Source of the DNA: DAISKN01 sp963716925
Lineage (GTDB): Bacteria; Acidobacteriota; Vicinamibacteria; Marinacidobacterales; SMYC01
DNA: 64,000 bases
Assembly: GCA_963716925.1 (NCBI GenBank)
Contig: CAVQUX010000006.1
Coordinates: 1,116,001 to 1,180,000 of the forward strand
Direction of reading: 5' to 3'
Part shown: one piece after another, positions 1-6,914 of the stretch
Numbering within the stretch: the first letter of the stretch is position 1
Layout: every line of letters starts with the position of its first letter
Made by a program: the position numbers and the translations under genes
The notes under the pieces: model-generated
What the model was told of the DNA's origin: nothing
Database searches by the model: none
What the model saw: only the letters and a program-made list of their open reading frames with translations

Positions 1-189
1 AAAACGCTGGACCCGGGCCGCTCCGCGCCTGACGCGTACGCGGTGCGGGGCCGCGAGATCTATCTCCATTGTCCGAACGGCTTCGCGCGCACCGGGCTCA
101 CGAACGCCTATTTCGACTCGAAGCTCGGCACCACGAGCACGGTGCGCAACTGGAAGACGGTCGAGGCGCTTCTCGAGCTCACGAGCTGA
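1..189 (+). CDS. DUF1697-type protein, C-terminal fragment
   Basis: An open frame enters from the left edge and stops at TGA 187-189, giving the last 62 residues. The tail contains EIYLHCPNGF followed by TSTVRNWKTVEALLEL. This matches how DUF1697 proteins end, with a conserved T-x-RNW-x-T motif just before the stop. The start lies outside the window, so nothing can be said about its promoter or upstream partner. DUF1697 proteins are small and cytoplasmic, and their function is unknown. The identification rests on the C-terminal motif alone. Confidence 0.7.
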   Translation, partial: KTLDPGRSAPDAYAVRGREIYLHCPNGFARTGLTNAYFDSKLGTTSTVRNWKTVEALLELTS

Positions 190-244
190 TGCCGATTTCC
201 GCGAGATATGCGATAGTATTTTTTGCGGGAGAAAAGAGGGCTTC

Positions 245-715
245 GTGGTCAGAAGCTGCCCGATTCTACCCTGGCTGTTCCTACTCGCCGCTCTCGTTGG
301 GTCGGCGGCCTGCGAGCCGGCGCCCAAGGCCTATGCCCTGGTGACCCTGAAACATGACGAGACCCGGATCCAGATGGTCGCGATCATGGAGATCCCTGGC
401 GAGAACCAGTGCGACACGGCGTTCCAGCAGTTCATGACCGGCTTCACCGGCGAAGAGGGGTCGCAAGGATGGCGCCAGACGGAAACCTCCTGCCAGCCGA
501 TTCTCGAGCCCCTCTACCAGAACGTCATGAACCGAGGGACGTTCCACGCCACCTATATGGCGTTCAGTCCGAGGAACGACTGGGACTACGAGGGGCGCGT
601 CGTCCTCTATGGTATCCCCTCGTCGCAGGCCCAGGAGGTCTGCCAACAGATCGCGAAGGAAATGGGGGAGAAGCTGGAGGTCGAGGTCGAGTGCGTCCAG
701 GGAACGGTCGGCTAG
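245..715 (+). CDS. small secreted protein, possible lipoprotein, unknown function
   Basis: 156 residues starting at GTG 245, with a purine-rich ribosome-binding stretch (GAGAAAAGAGGG) ending about 4 bases upstream. Residues 1-23 form a signal peptide (charged start, LFLLAALVG core) ending at a cysteine (SAAC-E). The lipobox is imperfect, so lipid anchoring is possible but not certain. The mature part has three further cysteines (in NQCDTAF, TSCQPI and VECVQG) and one in EVCQQIA, which could form disulfides in the periplasm. I do not recognise the family. It is followed after 9 bases by the convergent M48 gene. Confidence 0.6.
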   Translation: MVRSCPILPWLFLLAALVGSAACEPAPKAYALVTLKHDETRIQMVAIMEIPGENQCDTAFQQFMTGFTGEEGSQGWRQTETSCQPILEPLYQNVMNRGTFHATYMAFSPRNDWDYEGRVVLYGIPSSQAQEVCQQIAKEMGEKLEVEVECVQGTVG

Positions 716-724
716 CTCCCGACC

Positions 725-2755
725 TCACTTCTTTCCGGACGACAACCCCAGAGACACGATCTCGTCCTCCCCTTGCATCGCCTCCGACTGCGCGTGGAGC
801 TCCTGCTGCCGGGCGAGGAACGCCTGGACGCGCGCGCTCACCTGCCGGGTGATGAGCTCCTGCATCCGATTCCGATCGGGGAACAAGCTCCAGGCGTCGC
901 GTTCGTCCATGGGGGACGCGGCAACCCCGGTCATCTTCTCCACCCACGCGATTCGTTGGACCGCGGCGGGGTGGCTGTCGTAGGGGGAAGCGGGCGTCGA
1001 GAGCGCTTCCTGGTAGGCCTCCTCGATGCATTGAGCCGGCGGCTTCTCAATCTGCTCGTCCTGCGGCGTCCATTGGAGCGGCACCTTCAGATCGTAGAGG
1101 TTCCGCAGGGGCCGGGATTCGCGGACCGCCTGAGATATCTCGCGCTGGGTCAGGAAATCGAACTCGACGGCGCGGCGAACCGCATGTCTCAATCCCGAGG
1201 AGAATGCCTCCTTACCATAAGCGAGAACCGCCCAGCGGTCGGCCAGGACTTCCTGGAGCCGGGAAGCCCCCTGCGAGATCCGGAGATAGAGTCGATAGAA
1301 CGCGTTGAGGAACAACCAGGCGGGGTTGTACCAGACCGCGGCGCCGCCCGACGCCAGTATCCCGGCGCTGGTCAAGATCGAGCGCCTCACCTGCAGAGCG
1401 AGGCCGCCTCCCGCCGTGTCGCGGTTCGAAAGGTGGCCGTACTCGTGCGCCAGAATCCCCTTGAGTTGACCGAGCTTCATTTCCGAAAGCACTCCCAGCC
1501 CGAGAACGAGACAGCGCTCGCCTCGGTGCCGCAGGTGATCGAGAGTCGAGCCGCGCTCGAAGACGGCGACGGTGGCGTCGGGCACGAGGAATACCGAGTC
1601 CACCATCGGGGTGCCGAGCTTGGAGGCCACCTCTCGAAGGAGCGAGAAGACTTCGGGCGCGTCCTTTTCCTCGAGCCGATCTCCTGGGTCGGATCTCTCG
1701 CCGCGCGCGAGCAGGCCCTTCAGCATCGCCCAGAGCGTGACCACCAGAAGGATGACGGCGAAGAGCACCAGCTTCACGGGAATGTAGCCGAGCGTAATCA
1801 CGGCGTAGAGGAGGCCGCCGGCAGCGCCGAGCACGAGGAGAAACACGAACGGCATCGACAGGTAGAAGTAGAGCGAGGCGACCGACAGAACGAGGCCGTA
1901 GACCCGCCGCATCAACTTCATCCCGCCGCTCGGGAGCCCGGTCGCTTCCGCCGATTGCGCTTCGATCGCGCTCAGCGTCCGCCTCGAGAGTGCGGCCCCG
2001 ATCAGAAGGAGCGCCACGAGCCCCACGACCCAGGCGAGGCTGGCGTAGCCCGCCAGGGACAGGTAGCGCCAGTTGCGCGCGCGGCTTCGGATCCCGCGTC
2101 CCGTCGAGGAAGGCGTCCGCCTCCTCGGCGGGGAGTCCGAGTGCCCGCGCCCTTTCAATCTCCGTCTCGGCCCGGGTCCAGTCTTCGTCGAGAAGCGCAT
2201 CGACGGCGCCATAGTAGTGCGTCGGTATCTCGTCGGGTGCGACTCGGCGCAACCTGGCGAGTGCGTTTCGAAAGAGAGCCTCTGTTGTCGCTCCGCAGCG
2301 ACGCCGTCGCGATGGGAGAGAGCGTTCGGCTCGTCGGGACGAATTTCGATGAGCCGTTCCGCGAGTCGGTTCGCCTCCTGGAGCTTCGTCGGGTCTTCGA
2401 ACCGCAGCAGCGCCTGGACGACGGCGGTGAGGTTGTACCCGTGCTCTTCCGTCAGGAGCGCGCGACGAGCGAGGGCGAGCGCCTCGTCGTTGTCAGCTAC
2501 GACGTAGGAGCGCCGTCTCAAAGCGTGAGCGAAGTCCGGCGCGAGCTCCAGCACCTTCCCGTACGCCGAAGCGGCGGTTTCTTTGTCGCCGCGGTCCATG
2601 GCCTCCGTCGCCGCCTGGAACTCGGCGACGGCGCCGGGAGCGACGGCCCCGAGCTCCTGCAGGATTTCCGACTCTTCGTTCGGGTCGCGCTGGGCGCTCG
2701 CGAGCGCGGCGAAGAGGGCAAAGGCAAAGGCTAGAAAGGGCGTCCAGCTCGTCAT
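725..2755 (-). CDS. TPR plus M48-family membrane metallopeptidase (two compensating frameshifts)
   Basis: About 676 residues. A signal peptide is followed by TPR-like helices, then hydrophobic segments around 1780-2060, then an M48 zinc peptidase domain with HEYGH at about 1430-1450, preceded by GLGVLSEMKLGQLKGILA. M48 enzymes are membrane proteases of the HtpX/Ste24 type, with the two motif histidines binding zinc. Between about 2280 and 2085 the open frame encodes implausible Arg/Ser/Pro-rich sequence. The neighbouring frame there gives a coherent helical stretch (EIPTHYYGAVDALLDEDWTR, then GLPAEEADAFLDG) that joins smoothly at both ends. I conclude there are two compensating indels. The gene is convergent with the small secreted gene to its left and divergent from the one to its right. 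Confidence 0.8.
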   Translation of the reverse strand: MTSWTPFLAFAFALFAALASAQRDPNEESEILQELGAVAPGAVAEFQAATEAMDRGDKETAASAYGKVLELAPDFAHALRRRSYVVADNDEALALARRALLTEEHGYNLTAVVQALLRFEDPTKLQEANRLAERLIEIRPDEPNALSHRDGVAAERQQRLSFETHSPGCAESHPTRYRRTTMAPSMRFSTKTGPGPRRRLKGRGHSDSPPRRRTPSSTGRGIRSRARNWRYLSLAGYASLAWVVGLVALLLIGAALSRRTLSAIEAQSAEATGLPSGGMKLMRRVYGLVLSVASLYFYLSMPFVFLLVLGAAGGLLYAVITLGYIPVKLVLFAVILLVVTLWAMLKGLLARGERSDPGDRLEEKDAPEVFSLLREVASKLGTPMVDSVFLVPDATVAVFERGSTLDHLRHRGERCLVLGLGVLSEMKLGQLKGILAHEYGHLSNRDTAGGGLALQVRRSILTSAGILASGGAAVWYNPAWLFLNAFYRLYLRISQGASRLQEVLADRWAVLAYGKEAFSSGLRHAVRRAVEFDFLTQREISQAVRESRPLRNLYDLKVPLQWTPQDEQIEKPPAQCIEEAYQEALSTPASPYDSHPAAVQRIAWVEKMTGVAASPMDERDAWSLFPDRNRMQELITRQVSARVQAFLARQQELHAQSEAMQGEDEIVSLGLSSGKK

Positions 2756-2886
2756 CGATACCTCGCCCTCCTTATTCAGGCGAGTGTAACAGATCTACGC
2801 CAATACGAAAAGCCGGACGACGCCCCGAAACGCTCCGCGGTCGCTCGAGGAAGATGTATTCTTGAGCGGCTACGGGAGAACGAAGA
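2756..2886. promoter_or_regulatory. divergent intergenic region
   Basis: 131 bases between the divergent M48 peptidase gene (minus) and the small secreted protein gene (plus). It must hold promoters for both. I see no convincing -35/-10 pair. A GGGAG before the plus-strand start at 2887 can serve as a ribosome-binding site, although its spacing is long. Confidence 0.35.
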
Positions 2887-3351
2887 ATGCGAACGTCGAA
2901 ATGGATGATGATTATCGCCATCGGAGCCGCCGTGACGACGAGCGTCGCCGCCATGGCGCAGGCGACGAACCCCCGGTTCGGCCGGTGGAAGCTCAAGTCG
3001 GACGACCCCCCGCCCGCCTCGAACGTGATGACCTACGAGCCGTACGGCGAAGGCGGCATGAAGGTCACCGTCGAGGCCACAACCGCGAAGGGCGAGAAGC
3101 GGAAGTGGGGCTACGTGACGACGTTCGACGGGAAGTACCGGCCCATGACCGGGGACACCACCACCGAACAGACCGCGGTCGAGGTCGTCGACGCCCGCAC
3201 CAACAAGATCATGAACAAGACCGGCGCCCGGGTGAACGTAATCATCAACGTTCTGTCCGAGGACGGAAACACCATCAACAACGAGTATCGGAACGTCGAC
3301 GAGAACGGCAAGGTGACCGTGACCCACGCGGTCTACGAGCGAATCAAGTAA
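2887..3351 (+). CDS. small secreted protein, unknown function
   Basis: 154 residues with a clear signal peptide (MRTSKWMMIIAIGAA, cleavage after AAMA) and a beta-rich mature domain. The mature domain has the sequences GRWKLKSDDPPPASN and YEPYGEGGMKVTVEATTAKG and ends in alternating hydrophobic strands. The pattern suggests a lipocalin-like or small beta-sandwich periplasmic protein, but I cannot assign a family or a ligand. It stands alone: the next gene is convergent, with 7 bases between the two stop codons. Confidence 0.7.
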   Translation: MRTSKWMMIIAIGAAVTTSVAAMAQATNPRFGRWKLKSDDPPPASNVMTYEPYGEGGMKVTVEATTAKGEKRKWGYVTTFDGKYRPMTGDTTTEQTAVEVVDARTNKIMNKTGARVNVIINVLSEDGNTINNEYRNVDENGKVTVTHAVYERIK

Positions 3352-3358
3352 CGGCCGG

Positions 3359-4747
3359 TCAGAATTCTTCGAGACGCGAGTACAGCTCCCGCCGGACGCT
3401 GGCGTAGTCCTCCGAATCGATGAGGTTCGTCATCTCGTAGGGGTCGGTCTCGAGATCGTAGAGCTCGTCCATACCCTCGAGCTCGAGGTAGTGAATCAGC
3501 TTGTGCCGCTCGGTGCGGACCGCCTCGTACCCCATGTTCACGATGCGGGGGAACACGATGTCGCTGTAGTACTCGACGAAGAACAGGTCGCGCCAGCCTT
3601 CGGTCTCGCCCTGGAGGAGCGGAACGAGTGAGCGCCCGTCGAGAGACTCCGAGGCGACTCCGCCGAGCTCCAGAACCGTGGGCGCGAGGTCGATGGTCAG
3701 AGCCATGGGATCGATGAGCGTCCCCGGCCGGGCGAGAGCCGGATACCGGACCACGAGGGGAATGCGAAGCGACTCTTCGTAAGCGAGACGCCGTTCCTCG
3801 GAGAGTCCGTGCTCGCCGTAGAAAAAGCCGTGGTCGCTGGTCACCACCACGACCGTGTTCTCGAGCTCGCCCCGGTCTTCCAGAACCGCCAGCATCCGGC
3901 CCAGTCCTTCGTCGACCGCCATGAGCATCCGCAGGCGATCGCGAATCGCCCCATCGGGAAAAACGGTCCCGGGACCGAGCGGAGGCAGGCCGTCGATCGC
4001 GCGCTCGAGCGCGGGTTTTCCCGCCGGCGGAACCCCGTAGCTCGGACGCCGCGGGATCTCCGCGTCGCTGTAGAGCGTGCGGTGGCGCTCGGCGGGAATG
4101 AAGCCTCCCTCCCCTATCGGGGTCGAGCTTCCGTCGTCGTGCTGGATGATGTTCGGGTGAAGGGCCTTGTGAGCGAGGAAGAGAAGAAATGGCTCGTCCC
4201 GGTCGCGGGAAAGGAACTCAACCGCGCGATCCGTCAGGAGGTCGGTGACGTAGCCCTCGACTTTCCGGGTCGTGCCGTTCTCGTGGAGGTTGGGGTCGAT
4301 GGCCTCCCCTTGTCCCTTCATGCTCACCCAGTAGTCGAATCCCGGTCTCCGGGTCTCGTCGTTTCCCATGTGCCACTTGCCGAGAAAGGCGGTGTCATAG
4401 CCCGCGGCATCGAGAAGGCGCGGAAACGTCTGGAGCTCGTGGCTGCGCTCGCTCCGGTTCGTGTTGTCGGTGATCCCGTTTCTCCGGGCGTAGAGACCGG
4501 TGAGGATGTTGGCGCGGCTGGGCGAGCAGAGCGGCGTCGTGGCGAAGGCGTTCTGGAACCGGGCCCCTTCACGGGCGATACGGTCGATGTTCGGCGTCCG
4601 GACGAAAGGGTGACCGTAGGCGCCCACGTCGTCCCAGCGCAGATCGTCGACGACCACGATGAGAAAGTTGGGCCTCTCGTCGGCCCGGCGGCAGTGGACG
4701 AGGCACGAGATCAGAAGAATCGCGACAGATAAGGTGTATCTCTTCAT
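3359..4747 (-). CDS. formylglycine-type sulfatase
   Basis: 462 residues. The signal peptide includes cysteines at 15 and 19, but the lipobox is poor. The sulfatase domain begins at RPNFLIVVVDDLRWDDVGAYG, with metal aspartates D34/D35. The sulfatase signature C-S-P-S-R has Cys74 at the position converted to formylglycine. Downstream are FLGKWHMG and TSDHGFFYGEHGL, the usual sulfate and metal ligands. It hydrolyses sulfate esters, probably on exported polysaccharide or glycan substrates. Start ATG 4747 is chosen because it begins the signal peptide and has GGAGGAAAGGA 12-20 bases upstream. It lies 7 bases after the stop of the TPR-sulfatase gene, as last gene of the 14932-to-3359 operon. No anaerobic or FGE-type maturase gene is in the window. 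Confidence 0.92.
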   Translation of the reverse strand: MKRYTLSVAILLISCLVHCRRADERPNFLIVVVDDLRWDDVGAYGHPFVRTPNIDRIAREGARFQNAFATTPLCSPSRANILTGLYARRNGITDNTNRSERSHELQTFPRLLDAAGYDTAFLGKWHMGNDETRRPGFDYWVSMKGQGEAIDPNLHENGTTRKVEGYVTDLLTDRAVEFLSRDRDEPFLLFLAHKALHPNIIQHDDGSSTPIGEGGFIPAERHRTLYSDAEIPRRPSYGVPPAGKPALERAIDGLPPLGPGTVFPDGAIRDRLRMLMAVDEGLGRMLAVLEDRGELENTVVVVTSDHGFFYGEHGLSEERRLAYEESLRIPLVVRYPALARPGTLIDPMALTIDLAPTVLELGGVASESLDGRSLVPLLQGETEGWRDLFFVEYYSDIVFPRIVNMGYEAVRTERHKLIHYLELEGMDELYDLETDPYEMTNLIDSEDYASVRRELYSRLEEF

Positions 4748-4754
4748 TACGTGT

Positions 4755-6896
4755 TCAGTTCCTTTCCTCCAGAACCGCGATGCGGCGCCGGGCGAGATCG
4801 CGCGGCCCGGCAAGTTTCTCCGGAGCCACGGCGAGGAAACGAAGATAGAGGCGGCGCGCCTCTTCATCCCGCTCCCCGAGCTCCGCGGTGCGAGCCGCGA
4901 TGAAGAGCGCTTCCGGTTCGTCGGGGCGGAGCCGGAGGGCGATCGCGATCTCGGAATCGGCTTCGCTGACTCGCCCGGTCTCGGCGAGCTTGCGCGCGAG
5001 ATCGGTGTGGGCTTCGGCATAGGCAGGGTCGAGTCCAATGGCCTCCCGCAGGAGGGTCTCCGCCTCCGACCCGTCGAGGAGAACCGCCAGGTTGCGACGG
5101 GGCTCGGGCGCTTCCGGCGACGCTGCCATGGCCCGCTCGAAGGCCGCCCGGGCTTCGTCGCGCCGGCCGAGCTCGGCGAGAGCGGAACCGAGCTCGTTCC
5201 AGATCGAGCCGTCATCCGGTAGCGCCTCGAGCGCGAGGCGGAGCTCGGATTCCGCTTCCGCCGCCTTTCCCCGCGCTCGCAGCAGTCGACCTCTGAGGAA
5301 CCGGCCGTCGCCGTTGTCCGGCCGCAGCGCGAGGAACTGTTCCAGGAGCGCTTCGGCTTCCTCGAAACCACCGGTGGCCGCGAGCGCGCGGGCGAGGCCG
5401 AGGTCGAGGTCCGGATGGGTGAAGCCGGCCGCCAGCGCCGCTCGATAGCGCTCGAGCGCCTCGTCGACTCGTCCCTCCGCGAAAGCGACGTCGCCGAGCG
5501 ACTTGAGCGCCAGGCCGTTTCCCGGGTCGAGCGAGAGCGCGGCGTCGAAGTGCGTCCGGGCCCCGGCGGGGTCCCGGGAGAGCCGACTCGTTCCCGCTTC
5601 GATCTCCCGCCAGATCGCAATCCCGTCGCGGGGGTCGAAGTCGACGCTTCGGCGTGTCGTCGACCCCGAGAGATATCCCAGAGCCTTCAGCCGCTTCGCC
5701 GTCTCGTCGGCCGGGAGGGTGGGCTCGGGCGCGACCTCGACGGCGATCCTTCGAAGCTCGCGCTGGAGGTTCTCGGCATCGAACCGTCTCCCGACGAGGA
5801 CGTCCGCGGACTCTCGCGGATCGCTTGCGAGATCGAAGGCTTCCCGCCTCGCGCCCTCCATTACCTTGAGAGACCCGCGTCTCAGACTCCGGAGCTCGGC
5901 CCATCCCAGGAGGAGATTCAAGTAGAGCGATTCGGAGTAGATCGCGAGATCGGGTACCTGTCCGCGCTGGAGGAAGGGCGAGAGATCGATTCCGTCGACG
6001 TTCTCGAGCGCGGGTGCCTCGAGCAAACCCAGGAGGGTCGGCGCGACGTCGAGCGCCCGAACCGGCTCTTGGACGATGAGACCTCCGAGCTCTCCTCCGG
6101 GAAGCCGAAGCAGCCAGGGAATGCGAAGCGTCGACTCGTAGACCAGAGCTCCGTGGGTCGATTCCCCGTGCTCCCCGAGCGCCTCTCCGTGGTCCGCCAC
6201 CACGGACACGACGAGCCGATCGAGCCATCCCTCGCGCCGAAGCGAAGCGAGGAAACGTCCAAGGCGCTGGTCGAGGTATGCGATCTCGGCGCCATAGGGA
6301 TCATCCGGGTACCGGCTGCGAAAGGGCTCCGGCGCCTCGTAGGGCGTATGAGCGTCGAAGAGGTGGACCCAGACGAAGAAGGGCTCGTTCGAAGCGGGAT
6401 TCGCGCGCAGGAAGCTCTCGGCCGCATCCAACACGTCGCCCGCGCTTCTTTCCTGTGACCCCGAGCTTCTCAGAAACTCCTGGTCGTAGACGTCGAAGCC
6501 GCGGTCGAGCCCGAACCGCGAGTCCAGCGGAAAAGCGCCGATGAAGGCAGCGGTGCGGTACCCCGCGGCTCGGAGGACGGTCGAGAGCGTCGCCGTCGTT
6601 GGCGCGAGGCGGAAGCTCTCGTTGTTCCGGATTCCGTGGCGCCGGGGCAGGAGCCCGGTGAGGAGCGTCGCGTGGGACGGAGTGGTGAGAGGAGTCTGAG
6701 AGGTCACGTCGGCGAAGCGAACGGACTCGGAAGCGAGCGCGTCGAGCTCCGGGGTGAGACCGAGCGAAGAACCGTAGCTTCCGAGGCGATCGGCACGGAC
6801 GGTGTCGAGGGTGACGAGCAGAAGCGAAGGCGGCGGCTCCGCCCGGCAGCCCGTGAGCAGGAGAAGGGCCGGCGCGAAGAAAGGGAGCTTTCGCAC
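4755..6896 (-). CDS. sulfatase-fold lipoprotein with C-terminal TPR repeats, non-canonical active site
   Basis: 713 residues. The lipoprotein signal ends LLTGC (Cys17). An alkaline-phosphatase/sulfatase-fold domain occupies roughly residues 22-400 (LLLVTLDTVRADRLGSYG, later VVADHGEALGEHGE). About 280 residues of TPR helices follow (repeated ALSLDPGNGLALKSLGD, ALEALPDDGSIWNELG and similar). At the nucleophile position the sequence is T71-T-P-S-H instead of C/S-x-P-S-R, so it cannot form formylglycine. A threonine nucleophile, as in phosphodiesterase-type members of the superfamily, is the natural reading. The substrate is unknown. It starts 18 bases after the TonB receptor stop and 7 bases before the true sulfatase, in one operon. 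Confidence 0.88.
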   Translation of the reverse strand: MRKLPFFAPALLLLTGCRAEPPPSLLLVTLDTVRADRLGSYGSSLGLTPELDALASESVRFADVTSQTPLTTPSHATLLTGLLPRRHGIRNNESFRLAPTTATLSTVLRAAGYRTAAFIGAFPLDSRFGLDRGFDVYDQEFLRSSGSQERSAGDVLDAAESFLRANPASNEPFFVWVHLFDAHTPYEAPEPFRSRYPDDPYGAEIAYLDQRLGRFLASLRREGWLDRLVVSVVADHGEALGEHGESTHGALVYESTLRIPWLLRLPGGELGGLIVQEPVRALDVAPTLLGLLEAPALENVDGIDLSPFLQRGQVPDLAIYSESLYLNLLLGWAELRSLRRGSLKVMEGARREAFDLASDPRESADVLVGRRFDAENLQRELRRIAVEVAPEPTLPADETAKRLKALGYLSGSTTRRSVDFDPRDGIAIWREIEAGTSRLSRDPAGARTHFDAALSLDPGNGLALKSLGDVAFAEGRVDEALERYRAALAAGFTHPDLDLGLARALAATGGFEEAEALLEQFLALRPDNGDGRFLRGRLLRARGKAAEAESELRLALEALPDDGSIWNELGSALAELGRRDEARAAFERAMAASPEAPEPRRNLAVLLDGSEAETLLREAIGLDPAYAEAHTDLARKLAETGRVSEADSEIAIALRLRPDEPEALFIAARTAELGERDEEARRLYLRFLAVAPEKLAGPRDLARRRIAVLEERN

Positions 6897-6914
6897 GCGC
6901 CGGCCCCGAGTCCC

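Noticed and set aside
773..2734. 653-residue open frame on the plus strand opposite the M48 gene
   Set aside because: Arg/Glu/Val-rich shadow without signal, motif or ribosome-binding site; the opposite strand has HEYGH and membrane helices.
4690..4747. Lipoprotein signal on the CSPSR sulfatase
   Set aside because: The cysteines at 15 and 19 lack a proper small residue at -1 with a normal lipobox, so I call a signal peptide only.
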